Assembly (NCBI GenBank): GCA_964404595.1
Contig: CAYOKQ010000001.1
Coordinates: forward strand, 27,342 to 91,341
Length of the DNA: 64,000 nucleotides
Origin: CAYJXA01 sp964404595
GTDB taxonomy: Archaea; Nanobdellota; Nanobdellia; Woesearchaeales; GW2011-AR9
Direction: 5' to 3'
Made by a program: the position numbers and the translations under genes. Positions 34,306 through 41,784 of this stretch are shown here, one piece after another (position 1 is the stretch's first letter; every line of letters starts with the position of its first letter). The notes below the pieces were generated by a model. The model searched no databases and was not told the origin of the DNA. It worked only from the letters and a program-made list of their open reading frames with translations.

Positions 34306-35265
34306 ATGGCCCTTGAAGACAAATTCAAACAGCAAGCAGTCGTACTGGATCTATTGGAAGCAGCAGGAATAGCCGGCAAACAAAGAGCTACCTATGAAGC
34401 TACATTAACCACTCCTTTGACCATAAGATTATTTACCGCCGAAGCAGATTTAACTCCCGTAAAACAGAAATTGGCAGGTAAACGTGTAAAATTAACGGAG
34501 AGTCAAGAAAATATAGCAGTACTAGTAAGACATTTGCATGACTTTGAACAATCGGTGGGGGCTTGGTTAGCAACACGGCCTACTCAACCATACGCTGTCG
34601 AATATGTGCTGGCTCATTATGACATCAAGAAAAAAGATTTTACTGATGCTGGCACTGCCACAGCATTGCTCAATAAAGTAGATTTCAATGGTCTTCAAAC
34701 ACTCCGTAGGCATAGCCGATTTGAGGGAGAATTAAGAAAACTCTATGGGTCTGTTTCCAATGGAACCGTTGATTATACCGCAAAAGCAGAGGATGTTTCC
34801 AAAAAAATTATTGGCAGAATTATGGTAGTTCCAAGCACAGCTTTGACTACTGCTTTCGCAGTCAATGAATGGAAAGCGTTCAAGGCTGGGAAAGGTAATA
34901 CTTATCAGCCTATTCATGCTACAATTATTGAAACTGAAGGCTTTGAAACTGATTCAGCAGTGACCAGATCGCGCTATTGCATGTTAGCAGCACCAGGACA
35001 AATTGATATAATGCCTAATCGGGGTCACACGCTTCTTAACATTGGAACGAGGAATACAGAAGTTCCATCTTGTGTAATGGTGCGCGCAATAGTTATTGAA
35101 GGCAAAGCGATAGAAGGGCCCGGCAAGGTGAGTGAAGCTTTGTTTGATCAAAATTTAGTTGGACAGGTTCTGGGTGTAGATATTCCGGTGGAAGGATATA
35201 CTGCTCCCAGTGGGTATGTTCCAGCAAGTGCTGCTTTTAGTACTGGAAAATATCGGATGCAATAA
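34306..35265 (+). CDS. Hypothetical protein, fifth gene of the island
   Basis: 319 residues, not recognised. Residues 1-150 are mostly helical ('LLEAAGIAGKQRATYEATL', 'IAVLVRHLHDFEQSVGAWL'). Residues about 165-319 are beta-rich ('IGRIMVVPSTALTTAF', 'RSRYCMLAAPGQIDIMPNRG', 'VGQVLGVDIPVEGYTAP'). No catalytic motif or membrane segment is visible. It lies 69 bases after paralogue 3 with its own TATA box and a copy of the island motif. It ends convergent with the Lrp gene. Confidence 0.65.
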   Translation: MALEDKFKQQAVVLDLLEAAGIAGKQRATYEATLTTPLTIRLFTAEADLTPVKQKLAGKRVKLTESQENIAVLVRHLHDFEQSVGAWLATRPTQPYAVEYVLAHYDIKKKDFTDAGTATALLNKVDFNGLQTLRRHSRFEGELRKLYGSVSNGTVDYTAKAEDVSKKIIGRIMVVPSTALTTAFAVNEWKAFKAGKGNTYQPIHATIIETEGFETDSAVTRSRYCMLAAPGQIDIMPNRGHTLLNIGTRNTEVPSCVMVRAIVIEGKAIEGPGKVSEALFDQNLVGQVLGVDIPVEGYTAPSGYVPASAAFSTGKYRMQ

Positions 35266-35281
35266 TTGAGGAAAATAAAAA

Positions 35282-36241
35282 TTATTCAACAATCGAAGGT
35301 AGATAACTAATTTTATATTCTTTAAAGATTAATATATTTTCAAAGCTCTTGATTACTTCTGGGAATTTATCTCTCAATTCAAATATTAAATTTCTGATAT
35401 CTGTAGAACTTTCCACCTGTAAATCAATAAGGAGGTCATAATTACCAATTGTTGAAGTCAAATAATAAGTTTCTTTTTGTTGCAAGATATAACTCATAAA
35501 TCTTTTTTTCGTTTTTTCGTCTATTGGCTGTAATTTAATCAATAAAAGATACCATTGTATCCCTAATTTGGATACATCCAATTTCATTCTGAAACCATTA
35601 ATAACTTCGCTTGTTTTGAGTTTCTTTAATCGATATCTAACTATGTCTATGGTCATTCCGTTTTTATTAGAAATTGTTGTTATTCTTTCTCGTGCATTTT
35701 GTCCTAATGCTTTCATCAAATGAATATCCTCATTGTCCAAGGTTATTCGTTGGAATTGTTCTGTTTGAACTCCTTCAAGATCGGCCTCTAAGAATCTATA
35801 ACTTAATTTATGTGATCTTGTTAATATGGAAAAATTAGCCTCTCTTAAATATTCTGCGCAAATATTTTTTATTTTAAGGTATAAATCATCAAATTCTTTA
35901 AGGGTCTTAGCATAAACTAAAAGAATTATATTTGATTTACCGATTCCATTAATAATCCAGCCAATATTTTCTTCATCAACAAATTTTTCAATTATCTCTT
36001 TTTCCGTTTTATTGGTTATTTTTTCTAATTCCAAAAAGATGTAATAGGAATTAAACCCCAATTTACTAAGGTTAAATTCCGTATAAAAGCTTTTAATGAG
36101 TCCATTTTCCTGCATTTTCTTAATTCTGTAGCTAACTGCTTGTTTGCTTATCTTTAACTTCTTAGCAATATTTGAATCTGGTTCCCGGCAATTCCTATTA
36201 AGAATTCTGAGAATCTCTTGATCTCTCTTGTTTAACCACAT
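35282..36241 (-). CDS. Tandem Lrp/AsnC-family transcriptional regulator
   Basis: 319 residues, two Lrp units. The first HTH is 'IAKKLKISKQAVSYRIKKMQ'; the second lies around residues 185-210 ('TISNKNGMTIDIVRYRLKKL'). Each is followed by an alpha/beta domain ('YDLLIDLQVESSTDIRNLIF' in the second). Same length and layout as the protein at 12412, though the sequences differ. Divergent from the AIR-synthase gene with about 110 bases between, so it may regulate that gene. Confidence 0.85.
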   Translation of the reverse strand: MWLNKRDQEILRILNRNCREPDSNIAKKLKISKQAVSYRIKKMQENGLIKSFYTEFNLSKLGFNSYYIFLELEKITNKTEKEIIEKFVDEENIGWIINGIGKSNIILLVYAKTLKEFDDLYLKIKNICAEYLREANFSILTRSHKLSYRFLEADLEGVQTEQFQRITLDNEDIHLMKALGQNARERITTISNKNGMTIDIVRYRLKKLKTSEVINGFRMKLDVSKLGIQWYLLLIKLQPIDEKTKKRFMSYILQQKETYYLTSTIGNYDLLIDLQVESSTDIRNLIFELRDKFPEVIKSFENILIFKEYKISYLPSIVE

Positions 36242-36352
36242 ATTAGAACAATAAGGTAATAATTATATAAATCTTACTAAAAAGTTCTATTATTTTATAG
36301 TTAATTTAATGATAGCTATACTTGTTTTATTCTTGGTGAGTTTAATATTAAT

Positions 36353-37378
36353 ATGGATACCTCAAAAAAATTGAAATGCGGAAAATTGCCCGATAATGAA
36401 TTGTCTAAAATTTTAGAAAAATATACCAATAGTGCCAATGAAAGAGTATTATTAGGGCCAAAACTTGGAGAAGATGCAGGAATAATTGATATGGGTTCAA
36501 AAACAAATAATTGTTTGGCAGTTGCAGTCGATCCAATAATGGTAAATATTTCCAATGCTCCGTATTTTGCTGTTGCCATTAACGTAAATGATATCGTGAC
36601 CAGGGGAGCTACTCCTAAATGGGCTTCTTCAAGTGTTTTTTTCCCAGAAGGATCGACCTTAGATGACGTTGACAGATTCTTTGGACAGTTATATGATGCC
36701 ATTAAACCACATGGAATTTCCATCGTAACTGGACATACTGAAGTAACTTCTCTTCTAAAAAATCCAGGAATTGTTTTAACAATGTTAGGAGAAGTAGACA
36801 AAGATAAGATTATTACTACCTCAGGGGCAAAAGAAGGAGATTCATTAGTTTTAACCGGCAGTGCAGGAATAGAAGGAACGGCAATTTTAGCAGCAGATAT
36901 GTACCAATCATTACAAGGAAAAGTTGATGAAAGCACAATAGGGAGAGCAAAGCAATTTCTGTATGATCCCGGTATTTGTGTTGCGCAAGCAGCTTACATA
37001 GCTTGGAATCATTCACCCCATTCATTGCATGACCCAACAGAAGGGGGTGTTAGGAAAGGGATTGAGGAATTAGCGATAGCTTCAGGGAATGGGGTTTATG
37101 TTGATTATGATAAAATTCCAATTAGAGAAGAAACTCAAAAAATATGTGCTGTTACTGGTGATGACCCACTAGGAATATTTGGTTCAGGAGCTTTATTGAT
37201 CAGTATTGGTAAAGATAAAGTTAAAAGTTTACTCAGAGATTATCAGAAAGTTGGCATTGTAGCACAGGAAATTGGACGAGTAACTTCAGAAGATAAAGGA
37301 AGAGTGTTGCGTTATCAGGGAAAAGAGATTCCGTTACTGGCAAGCTATACAGACGGCTTAATAGATCGGTTGAATTAG
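36353..37378 (+). CDS. AIR synthase-related protein (HypE-like)
   Basis: 341 residues. Seen in order: 'GKLPDNELSKIL', 'LGPKLGEDAGIID', 'AVDPIMVNIS', 'INVNDIVTRGATPKWASSS', 'TGHTEVT', 'DPTEGGVRKGIEELA' and 'GDDPLGIFGSGALLISIG'. This is the PurM/HypE/ThiL ATP-binding superfamily, closest in motif to HypE-like proteins that archaea keep without hydrogenase genes. No hyp genes are nearby and the C-terminal HypE cysteine is absent (it ends 'GLIDRLN'). The reaction is therefore unknown. Divergent Lrp gene next to it. Confidence 0.8.
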   Translation: MDTSKKLKCGKLPDNELSKILEKYTNSANERVLLGPKLGEDAGIIDMGSKTNNCLAVAVDPIMVNISNAPYFAVAINVNDIVTRGATPKWASSSVFFPEGSTLDDVDRFFGQLYDAIKPHGISIVTGHTEVTSLLKNPGIVLTMLGEVDKDKIITTSGAKEGDSLVLTGSAGIEGTAILAADMYQSLQGKVDESTIGRAKQFLYDPGICVAQAAYIAWNHSPHSLHDPTEGGVRKGIEELAIASGNGVYVDYDKIPIREETQKICAVTGDDPLGIFGSGALLISIGKDKVKSLLRDYQKVGIVAQEIGRVTSEDKGRVLRYQGKEIPLLASYTDGLIDRLN

Positions 37379-37432
37379 TTATCTCCTATTTTTTTTCTTT
37401 CTTAAAGTGTTAACTTCTATAAAACATACATT

Positions 37433-37822
37433 CTATGCCGCAATTGCTTCCTGCACATTTATTTCTTCATCAACTTCCCGATACAGCGCATGAATCTTTC
37501 GAATGATCTCTGGCCGTGGCTTTCGACTGGCTAACGCAACATATGCTTCCAGCTCTTTAATTTTGCCCAATTCACGCTTTATGGAAGCCAGAAATCTTTC
37601 CCTAGCCCCTGCTTTCAGAGCACTGCCGGCAGATTTCCATTCTGCTTTGACACTGCGCTCTAATCTTCCTAAAAAAGTATTGATGTGGCGACATAACCCT
37701 TGAATATGTTCGTCATCATGTTCGCCAGCTTCATTCAAGGAAACAATAAGTTCTTCGATCTTGGATGCAATAGCACTGTACACTTGATGTACCTGCTGGA
37801 CAAAGGGGCGTAATTGAGTCAT
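37433..37822 (-). CDS. Hypothetical helical protein
   Basis: 129 residues, nearly all helical with many charged residues ('VHQVYSAIASKIEELIVSLN', 'RFLASIKRELGKIKELEAYV'). Not recognised. The ATG is 2 bases after the stop of the interrupted membrane-protein gene (37825), so both belong to one transcript. Confidence 0.55.
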   Translation of the reverse strand: MTQLRPFVQQVHQVYSAIASKIEELIVSLNEAGEHDDEHIQGLCRHINTFLGRLERSVKAEWKSAGSALKAGARERFLASIKRELGKIKELEAYVALASRKPRPEIIRKIHALYREVDEEINVQEAIAA

Positions 37823-37824
37823 TC

Positions 37825-38361
37825 TTAGGCCTCTTTTCCAAGTATATCGGCTGTACTTGCGCCAAGCACCGCGAGTAATAAAGTAGTTGCAGTTACTTTA
37901 TACACATGTTCAAAATTAGAGGTTAAATCGAGAAAGCCAAAGATCATTAAGGTGCCAACTACCACAAGCAATGAGATGCAATACACCACGAGCACCCGTA
38001 TGGGAATGAAGCGGAAAATACGAATTTACTTGACTTTGCGAAAAACAAAAAAATACAAGAAAAAGAAACATACGATCAATGAAATGATATACAAGAAGAA
38101 TACCCGTACCACCGATATCTTATCGGCTATCTCGACACCATAGAAAAAAGCAAAATGACCGACGGTACCAATTAAGGCCCCAATGACACTGCGCACCACA
38201 TCTGCACGGGTGATTTTGGTCAGAGGATGGCTACTGGTATCTTTTTTGATAGCTTTCTTGAGGCTCTCTAACTCTTGAAGTTCTTTCGTTTCTAAATCCT
38301 CTATTTTACGTTCTTCCTGAAGTATGAGTTTGGGGCGACTCTTTTTGGATTTTCTGGGCAT
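37825..38361 (-). pseudogene. DUF2391-like integral membrane protein gene interrupted by an in-frame TAA
   Basis: From the ATG at 38361 the frame gives a charged N-terminus, then 'ITRADVVRSVIGALIGTVGH', 'ISLIVCFFFLYFFVF' and a TAA at 38026-38028. The same frame continues directly: 'IPIRVLVVYCISLLVVVGTL', 'VYKVTATTLLLAVLGASTAD' and 'ILGKEA', then a stop at 37825-37827. The whole matches the DUF2391/TIGR02587 type of integral membrane protein. Downstream coupling to the 37822 gene is intact. It is a nonsense-mutated gene, a sequencing error, or a read-through case. Confidence 0.7.
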
Positions 38362-38476
38362 GGTACTGGAAAGAGAGTTAAGGAATATAAAGGTTACTGC
38401 TTATAGGAAAAGCGCCCGTAGAGTTATATAATTCTTTATACATATATTTATATACCTCTTTATTATCATTTCTTAT

Positions 38477-38587
38477 ATGGAAAAAATGGATGAGGGGACA
38501 GATCAAGTTCTTTTAGAGATTAAAGAGATTAGTAAACGAATCGATAAACAAATAGAAAGAAATAGAAGATTACCCCTTCTTTTTTAA
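38477..38587 (+). CDS. Possible 36-residue charged helical peptide
   Basis: An ATG-to-TAA frame with 'DQVLLEIKEISKRIDKQIER', a good amphipathic helix. A TATA-like 'CATATATTTATATACC' lies about 27 bases before the ATG. It overlaps the end of the convergent membrane-protein gene by 18 bases. Plausible small gene, otherwise unknown. Confidence 0.4.
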   Translation: MEKMDEGTDQVLLEIKEISKRIDKQIERNRRLPLLF

Positions 38588-38998
38588 TGAGTGATATTTC
38601 CTATATAAAATTTCATATTTATTGACGATATTTTTGGCATCTTTTAGTAATTCCTGATTTTCATAACTTACTACATCGACTTCCTGTTTTTGATATTGAA
38701 ATTTCTTTTCCAGTATAAACTTTTCAAGAGTAGCTGTAGTTAAAACTATGAGTGCAAATATGCTTATAAAAATTGCTTTGACAGAGACTTCCAAATACAC
38801 TGAAACAAAATATATTAAAAATAATTGCTCAAAGAAGAAGACAAGAATGAAGAAAAGAGTAAAAATACCATAATTTTTATTGATAAAAACTCTTAAATGA
38901 TTAAATTTTTGATTAATTACAGTCAACGATTCTTTTAAAAAAATCAATAAAATGATTAATAGTAGAATAAAAATGATAAATAATCCTATAAGCATCAT
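38570..38998 (-). CDS. Hypothetical membrane protein
   Basis: 142 residues with three hydrophobic helices ('FIIFILLLIILLIFL', 'FTLFFILVFFFEQLFLIYFV', 'AIFISIFALIVLTTATLEKF'). A charged helical C-terminus of about 45 residues follows. Not recognised. Strongly A+T-rich compared with neighbours. Monocistronic. Confidence 0.55.
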   Translation of the reverse strand: MMLIGLFIIFILLLIILLIFLKESLTVINQKFNHLRVFINKNYGIFTLFFILVFFFEQLFLIYFVSVYLEVSVKAIFISIFALIVLTTATLEKFILEKKFQYQKQEVDVVSYENQELLKDAKNIVNKYEILYRKYHSLKKKG

Positions 38999-39122
38999 TT
39001 CGTAACCAATGATTACATCTTTTTATACATAACTGTCTTGCAAAATATATTTTTGTGAATGTTAATATATGTGCTACTATATCACCATAATTCTTTTAAA
39101 TCAATCATTTCTACATTTCAAA

Positions 39123-39416
39123 ATGCCTTTTTCCAAAACTTTTCCTAGAACCATTCCCGGAAGTAATTATCCGGTATGGGAAGAAGTATTCTTGAGTGAA
39201 GAAGAGGAGAAGCAGGTAGAAGAAGAATGCAAACAAGAAAATTTCAAATTGCTCGATGATTCTCTACGGCAGGCAAAAACGTTGGTAATTAAGCATGCCA
39301 TCAATACGGAAGATAACGTTGCCAGATTAGCGGTGGCTTTATTTGAAAAACAGGCTTCTCACGTGATATTCTGGAAGGAAAGCAGGGCGAAAGAGAAGTT
39401 TGAAGGGAAGAAATAA
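39123..39416 (+). CDS. Small hypothetical protein
   Basis: 97 residues from the ATG at 39123; an earlier ATG (39069) adds a poor AT-rich N-terminus. 'NYPVWEEVFLSEEEEKQVEE' at the start and a helical, charged remainder. Similar small proteins occur in DPANN genomes; no function is known to me. It precedes the HicBA pair by 41 bases with a TATA element between. Confidence 0.5.
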   Translation: MPFSKTFPRTIPGSNYPVWEEVFLSEEEEKQVEEECKQENFKLLDDSLRQAKTLVIKHAINTEDNVARLAVALFEKQASHVIFWKESRAKEKFEGKK

Positions 39417-39457
39417 TAAGGCGAAAGGTATTTAAATAAAGAAGCCCTCAACAGAGT

Positions 39458-39676
39458 ATGACCACACAAACATTTACCATTGTAGTTGAACAGGGGCAGG
39501 ATGGCTATTTAATTTCTGAAGTGGTGGAGCTACCAGGCTGCCATACCCAAGCTAAAACTTATGATGAACTTATTGAAAGAACTAAAGAAGCAATATCACT
39601 CTACTTGGAAGTAAAAGGAGTGCCTGAAGAGATGACAAAATTCCTAAGTTTACAACAAATAGAAATGGAAGCATAA
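39458..39676 (+). CDS. hicB: HicB-family antitoxin
   Basis: 72 residues. 'FTIVVEQGQDGYLISEVVEL', then 'PGCHTQAKTYDELIERTKEA' and 'ISLYLEVKG' match the HicB partial RNase H-like fold. It neutralises HicA. The stop codon shares its last A with the ATG of HicA. TATA 'GGTATTTAAATAAAG' lies about 27 bases upstream. No C-terminal DNA-binding domain is present, as in short HicB proteins. Confidence 0.9.
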   Translation: MTTQTFTIVVEQGQDGYLISEVVELPGCHTQAKTYDELIERTKEAISLYLEVKGVPEEMTKFLSLQQIEMEA

Positions 39677-39906
39677 TGACAGATAAGCTGCCTATTCTTA
39701 GGGCTAAGGAAATAGCAAAAATTCTGGAAAAGATGGGGTTTGGATTCAAAAGACAAAAAGGAAGCCACATGTTCTTTGAGCATCCTGATGGAAGAACTAC
39801 AGTGATACCCAACCACCCTACCGATCATGTTGATAGAGGTTTATTGAACAAGATCATTAAGCACGATTTAGGAATCACCAGAGAAGTATTTTTAGAATAT
39901 GTTTGA
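39676..39906 (+). CDS. hicA: HicA-family mRNA interferase toxin
   Basis: 76 residues. 'AKEIAKILEKMGFGFKRQKG' followed by 'SHMFFEHPDG' gives the dsRBD-like fold with the catalytic histidine (G-S-H), and 'PNHPTDHVDRGLLNKIIK' is the usual C-terminus. HicA cleaves mRNA until HicB binds it. The gene follows hicB in the usual archaeal order for short HicB systems. Confidence 0.92.
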   Translation: MTDKLPILRAKEIAKILEKMGFGFKRQKGSHMFFEHPDGRTTVIPNHPTDHVDRGLLNKIIKHDLGITREVFLEYV

Positions 39907-40155
39907 TTATTTCTTTCGTGCTATCTTCCACACTAATTTGAATTGATTTTTATAACTCTGTGCGTTATCTTTATTTTGAATTACCACCGCCAAAGGAGGT
40001 TTGGCAGTCCAAATTAAAAGAATAATTGTGTCTTGGTATATCATGGTGTCAGTGAAGGTTGGATATTCATTTGGAAGAAATCTAACTTCTGTAACAATAT
40101 GATTTGTTATAGTGACAGAACCGAACCAGTATACATACCGACACAGAAAGAAATA
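39907..40155 (-). pseudogene. C-terminal remnant of a TrmB-like transcriptional regulator
   Basis: The minus strand is open from 40155 to the TAA at 39907-39909. It reads 'YWFGSVTITNHIVTEVRFLP', 'NEYPTFTDTMIYQDTIILLI', 'WTAKPPLAVVIQNKDNAQSY' and 'KNQFKLVWKIARKK'. This is the C-terminal effector part typical of TrmB/PLD-like archaeal regulators. The N-terminal HTH is missing: a TGA sits upstream and the plus-strand gene at 40099 overlaps. An internal ATG (40044) would give only 45 residues. Probably a fragment left after a rearrangement. Confidence 0.6.
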
Positions 40156-40566
40156 TCACACATAGAACAAATACTAGGCGCTTCAATATTAATGAAAAAT
40201 TGGGCTAAATTACCGGTCGAAATGGAAATAGAATTCTTACCTGATACCTATAATTCTTCCCACCCATCAGATTATCCACTTCCGAAAAAAAATAGAACCA
40301 AGCACATTCGATACCAAGGTTCAAGAAAAGATCTTTCTATAATAACCGAAAATATGAAGTGGTGGTTTTACTGGAGATCCCGTCCTCCAACAAAAATGAG
40401 TACCTATCAAATTTCAGTTTCACACCACGAATCAGATAAAGTAACCTACTCGACTATGCTCTGGGTTAGTGATGATCTTCATAGAGAATATAATGAACTT
40501 CTGCAATCCATTTACAAGACAGCTTTTTTGCGGGCGAATCTTCCAGCCTTTTTCAAAATGATCTAA
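40099..40566 (+). CDS. Hypothetical protein
   Basis: 156 residues from the ATG at 40099; an in-frame TTG (40033) would add 22 residues. Not recognised. Aromatic-rich ('MKWWFYWRSRPPTKMSTYQI'). Its first about 55 bases overlap the TrmB-like remnant on the other strand. Ends one base before the convergent gene at 40568. Confidence 0.45.
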   Translation: MICYSDRTEPVYIPTQKEISHIEQILGASILMKNWAKLPVEMEIEFLPDTYNSSHPSDYPLPKKNRTKHIRYQGSRKDLSIITENMKWWFYWRSRPPTKMSTYQISVSHHESDKVTYSTMLWVSDDLHREYNELLQSIYKTAFLRANLPAFFKMI

Positions 40567-40567
40567 A

Positions 40568-41014
40568 TTATCTTTTTCCCAGTTTCACATACTTCTGCAC
40601 CATTTTCTCGAACCTTCCCATCTCCTTCCTCGTATTAAAATACAGCAAATGTTTCTTCCCTTGCTTGGTCATCAAATACCCACCTAAAAAGAAATGATCT
40701 AATTTGTGATGTTTAATATTCTTAAGAGGTATCTGTTCGTGAATCACTTTATTTCTTCTGGTGCGATGCACCTGCAAATGGGTTCTTCCCAAGTGATACA
40801 CGTCTTCTACTTTATGCACGGCTTTGGCTCCATGAGCAACGAGCAAATACAATCCCAGAAAAATCAGGGCAGTTGCCAATGCCACAATCCATTGATAACT
40901 AAATTCATACAAAGATACCAAAAAAATGAGAATTGATAAAATGACGATAAACAGGATTTCTATACGCAAAAAAGCTACTTGGGGAAATTTCCAGGAATAA
41001 GATGCATCGGCCAT
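40568..41014 (-). CDS. Membrane protein with C-terminal PH-like domain
   Basis: 148 residues. Two hydrophobic helices (about residues 17-60: 'IEILFIVILSILIFLVSLY', 'WIVALATALIFLGLYLLVAH') and a cytoplasmic part 'VYHLGRTHLQVHRTRRN...IPLKNIKHHKLDHFFLGGYL'. This layout resembles bacterial PH-domain (bPH2/YdbT-like) membrane proteins. Co-oriented with the next small membrane protein, 1 base apart. Confidence 0.6.
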   Translation of the reverse strand: MADASYSWKFPQVAFLRIEILFIVILSILIFLVSLYEFSYQWIVALATALIFLGLYLLVAHGAKAVHKVEDVYHLGRTHLQVHRTRRNKVIHEQIPLKNIKHHKLDHFFLGGYLMTKQGKKHLLYFNTRKEMGRFEKMVQKYVKLGKR

Positions 41015-41015
41015 G

Positions 41016-41234
41016 TTATACCTCTACCACCGGTGCTTTGGTCATGCTAATCAAAGAAGCGATGAACATCATAGCAAATATGAACATGAAGGCCAATCCA
41101 AAATTAAAGCTTTGCGGATAGACATAGTAGGCGGAAATGAGGAAACCGAGCATGGCGGTAAGCATAAAGCTGCCTTTAAGAGGTGCTGCATGCCATTTCA
41201 TTTTAGAAGGTACTTTCTGTGTTTGTTTAGCCAT
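41016..41234 (-). CDS. Small two-helix membrane protein
   Basis: 72 residues with two hydrophobic segments ('FMLTAMLGFLISAYYVYP', 'FGLAFMFIFAMMFIASLISM'). Basic N-terminus suggests the ends are inside. Starts with an AGAGGTG site ('AAAAGAGGTGAATT' before the ATG). Immediately upstream of the PH-like membrane protein, so the two form an operon. Confidence 0.65.
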   Translation of the reverse strand: MAKQTQKVPSKMKWHAAPLKGSFMLTAMLGFLISAYYVYPQSFNFGLAFMFIFAMMFIASLISMTKAPVVEV

Positions 41235-41264
41235 AATTCACCTCTTTTGTACTATAGAAAATTC

Positions 41265-41555
41265 CTAGGTTTTTAAAGGTTGCGGGGTTGGGGGTTTGGG
41301 GTTGAGAAATTCAGTGGTGGGATCGATAAAATCTGGACTTGGCCACTTAATGCTTTCCCCCATCTTGACGATGTCGCTGATTTCAATCCCCAGTTCTTCC
41401 CGAATTTCCCGACGCAAAGCTCTTTCTTCCGTTTCTCCTTCCTCTATTCTTCCTCCCGGAATCAGGTATCCTTTCCAATTTTTTTGGAATATAAACCAGG
41501 GGGTAGCAGTTGGACGAAGAGATGTCTCGTCTAATCTTTTTAGAGATGATGTTCG
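41265..41555 (-). pseudogene. NUDIX hydrolase fragment
   Basis: The minus strand is open from 41555 to a TAG at 41265-41267 and contains a complete NUDIX box: 'GGRIEEGETEERALRREIRE' followed by 'ELGIEISD' (G-x5-E-x7-R-E-x2-E-E-x-G). It begins 'LRPTATPWFIFQKNWKGYLI'. There is no ATG before the box and the N-terminal strand is short after an in-frame TAA. The C-terminus also stops soon after the box ('KWPSPDFIDPTTEFLN'). It looks like a truncated gene; a non-ATG start cannot be excluded. Confidence 0.6.
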
Positions 41556-41596
41556 TTATATCGGAGTATAGATTAAAAACGTTTGTGAAGAAAAAA

Positions 41597-41713
41597 TTAT
41601 CTTATTTTGAACGCTCGCTGCATGATATTGTTAAACCCTTTGCTAAAACCATAAAGAACCATTCCGATCGTAAAGACAAATGCAATACTGTTGAGAAGAT
41701 CTTCCGTATTCAT
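41597..41713 (-). CDS. Possible 38-residue single-helix membrane peptide
   Basis: ATG-to-TAA frame: 'MNTEDLLNSIAFVFTIGMVL' then 'YGFSKGFNNIMQRAFKIR', one hydrophobic segment and a basic tail. It immediately follows (TAG-ATG) another short hydrophobic frame with 'VLGVVGIILLLLKIIGVF' that ends at 41714 and lacks a clear start. Both lie just downstream of trpS. Small membrane peptides or remnants; low confidence. Confidence 0.35.
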   Translation of the reverse strand: MNTEDLLNSIAFVFTIGMVLYGFSKGFNNIMQRAFKIR

Positions 41714-41784
41714 CTAGAAAACACCGATGATCTTCAATAACAAAAGGATAATTCCCACTACTCCTAAAACTATACCGTTTATTT

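Noticed and set aside
26536..35265. Naming the island as DISARM, BREX or a type I/III restriction system
   Set aside because: No DUF1998, PglX/PglZ, BrxC, restriction endonuclease or DNA-MTase target motif is visible; the SNF2 and MTase are fused and the partners are a new repeat family.
36353..37378. SelD (selenophosphate synthase) for the AIR-synthase protein
   Set aside because: The N-terminal Cys/Sec-containing glycine-rich loop of SelD is absent; the motifs fit HypE-like proteins better.
38026..38028. Selenocysteine or pyrrolysine read-through at the internal stop
   Set aside because: The codon is TAA, not TGA or TAG, and no SECIS-like element or pyl genes are seen.
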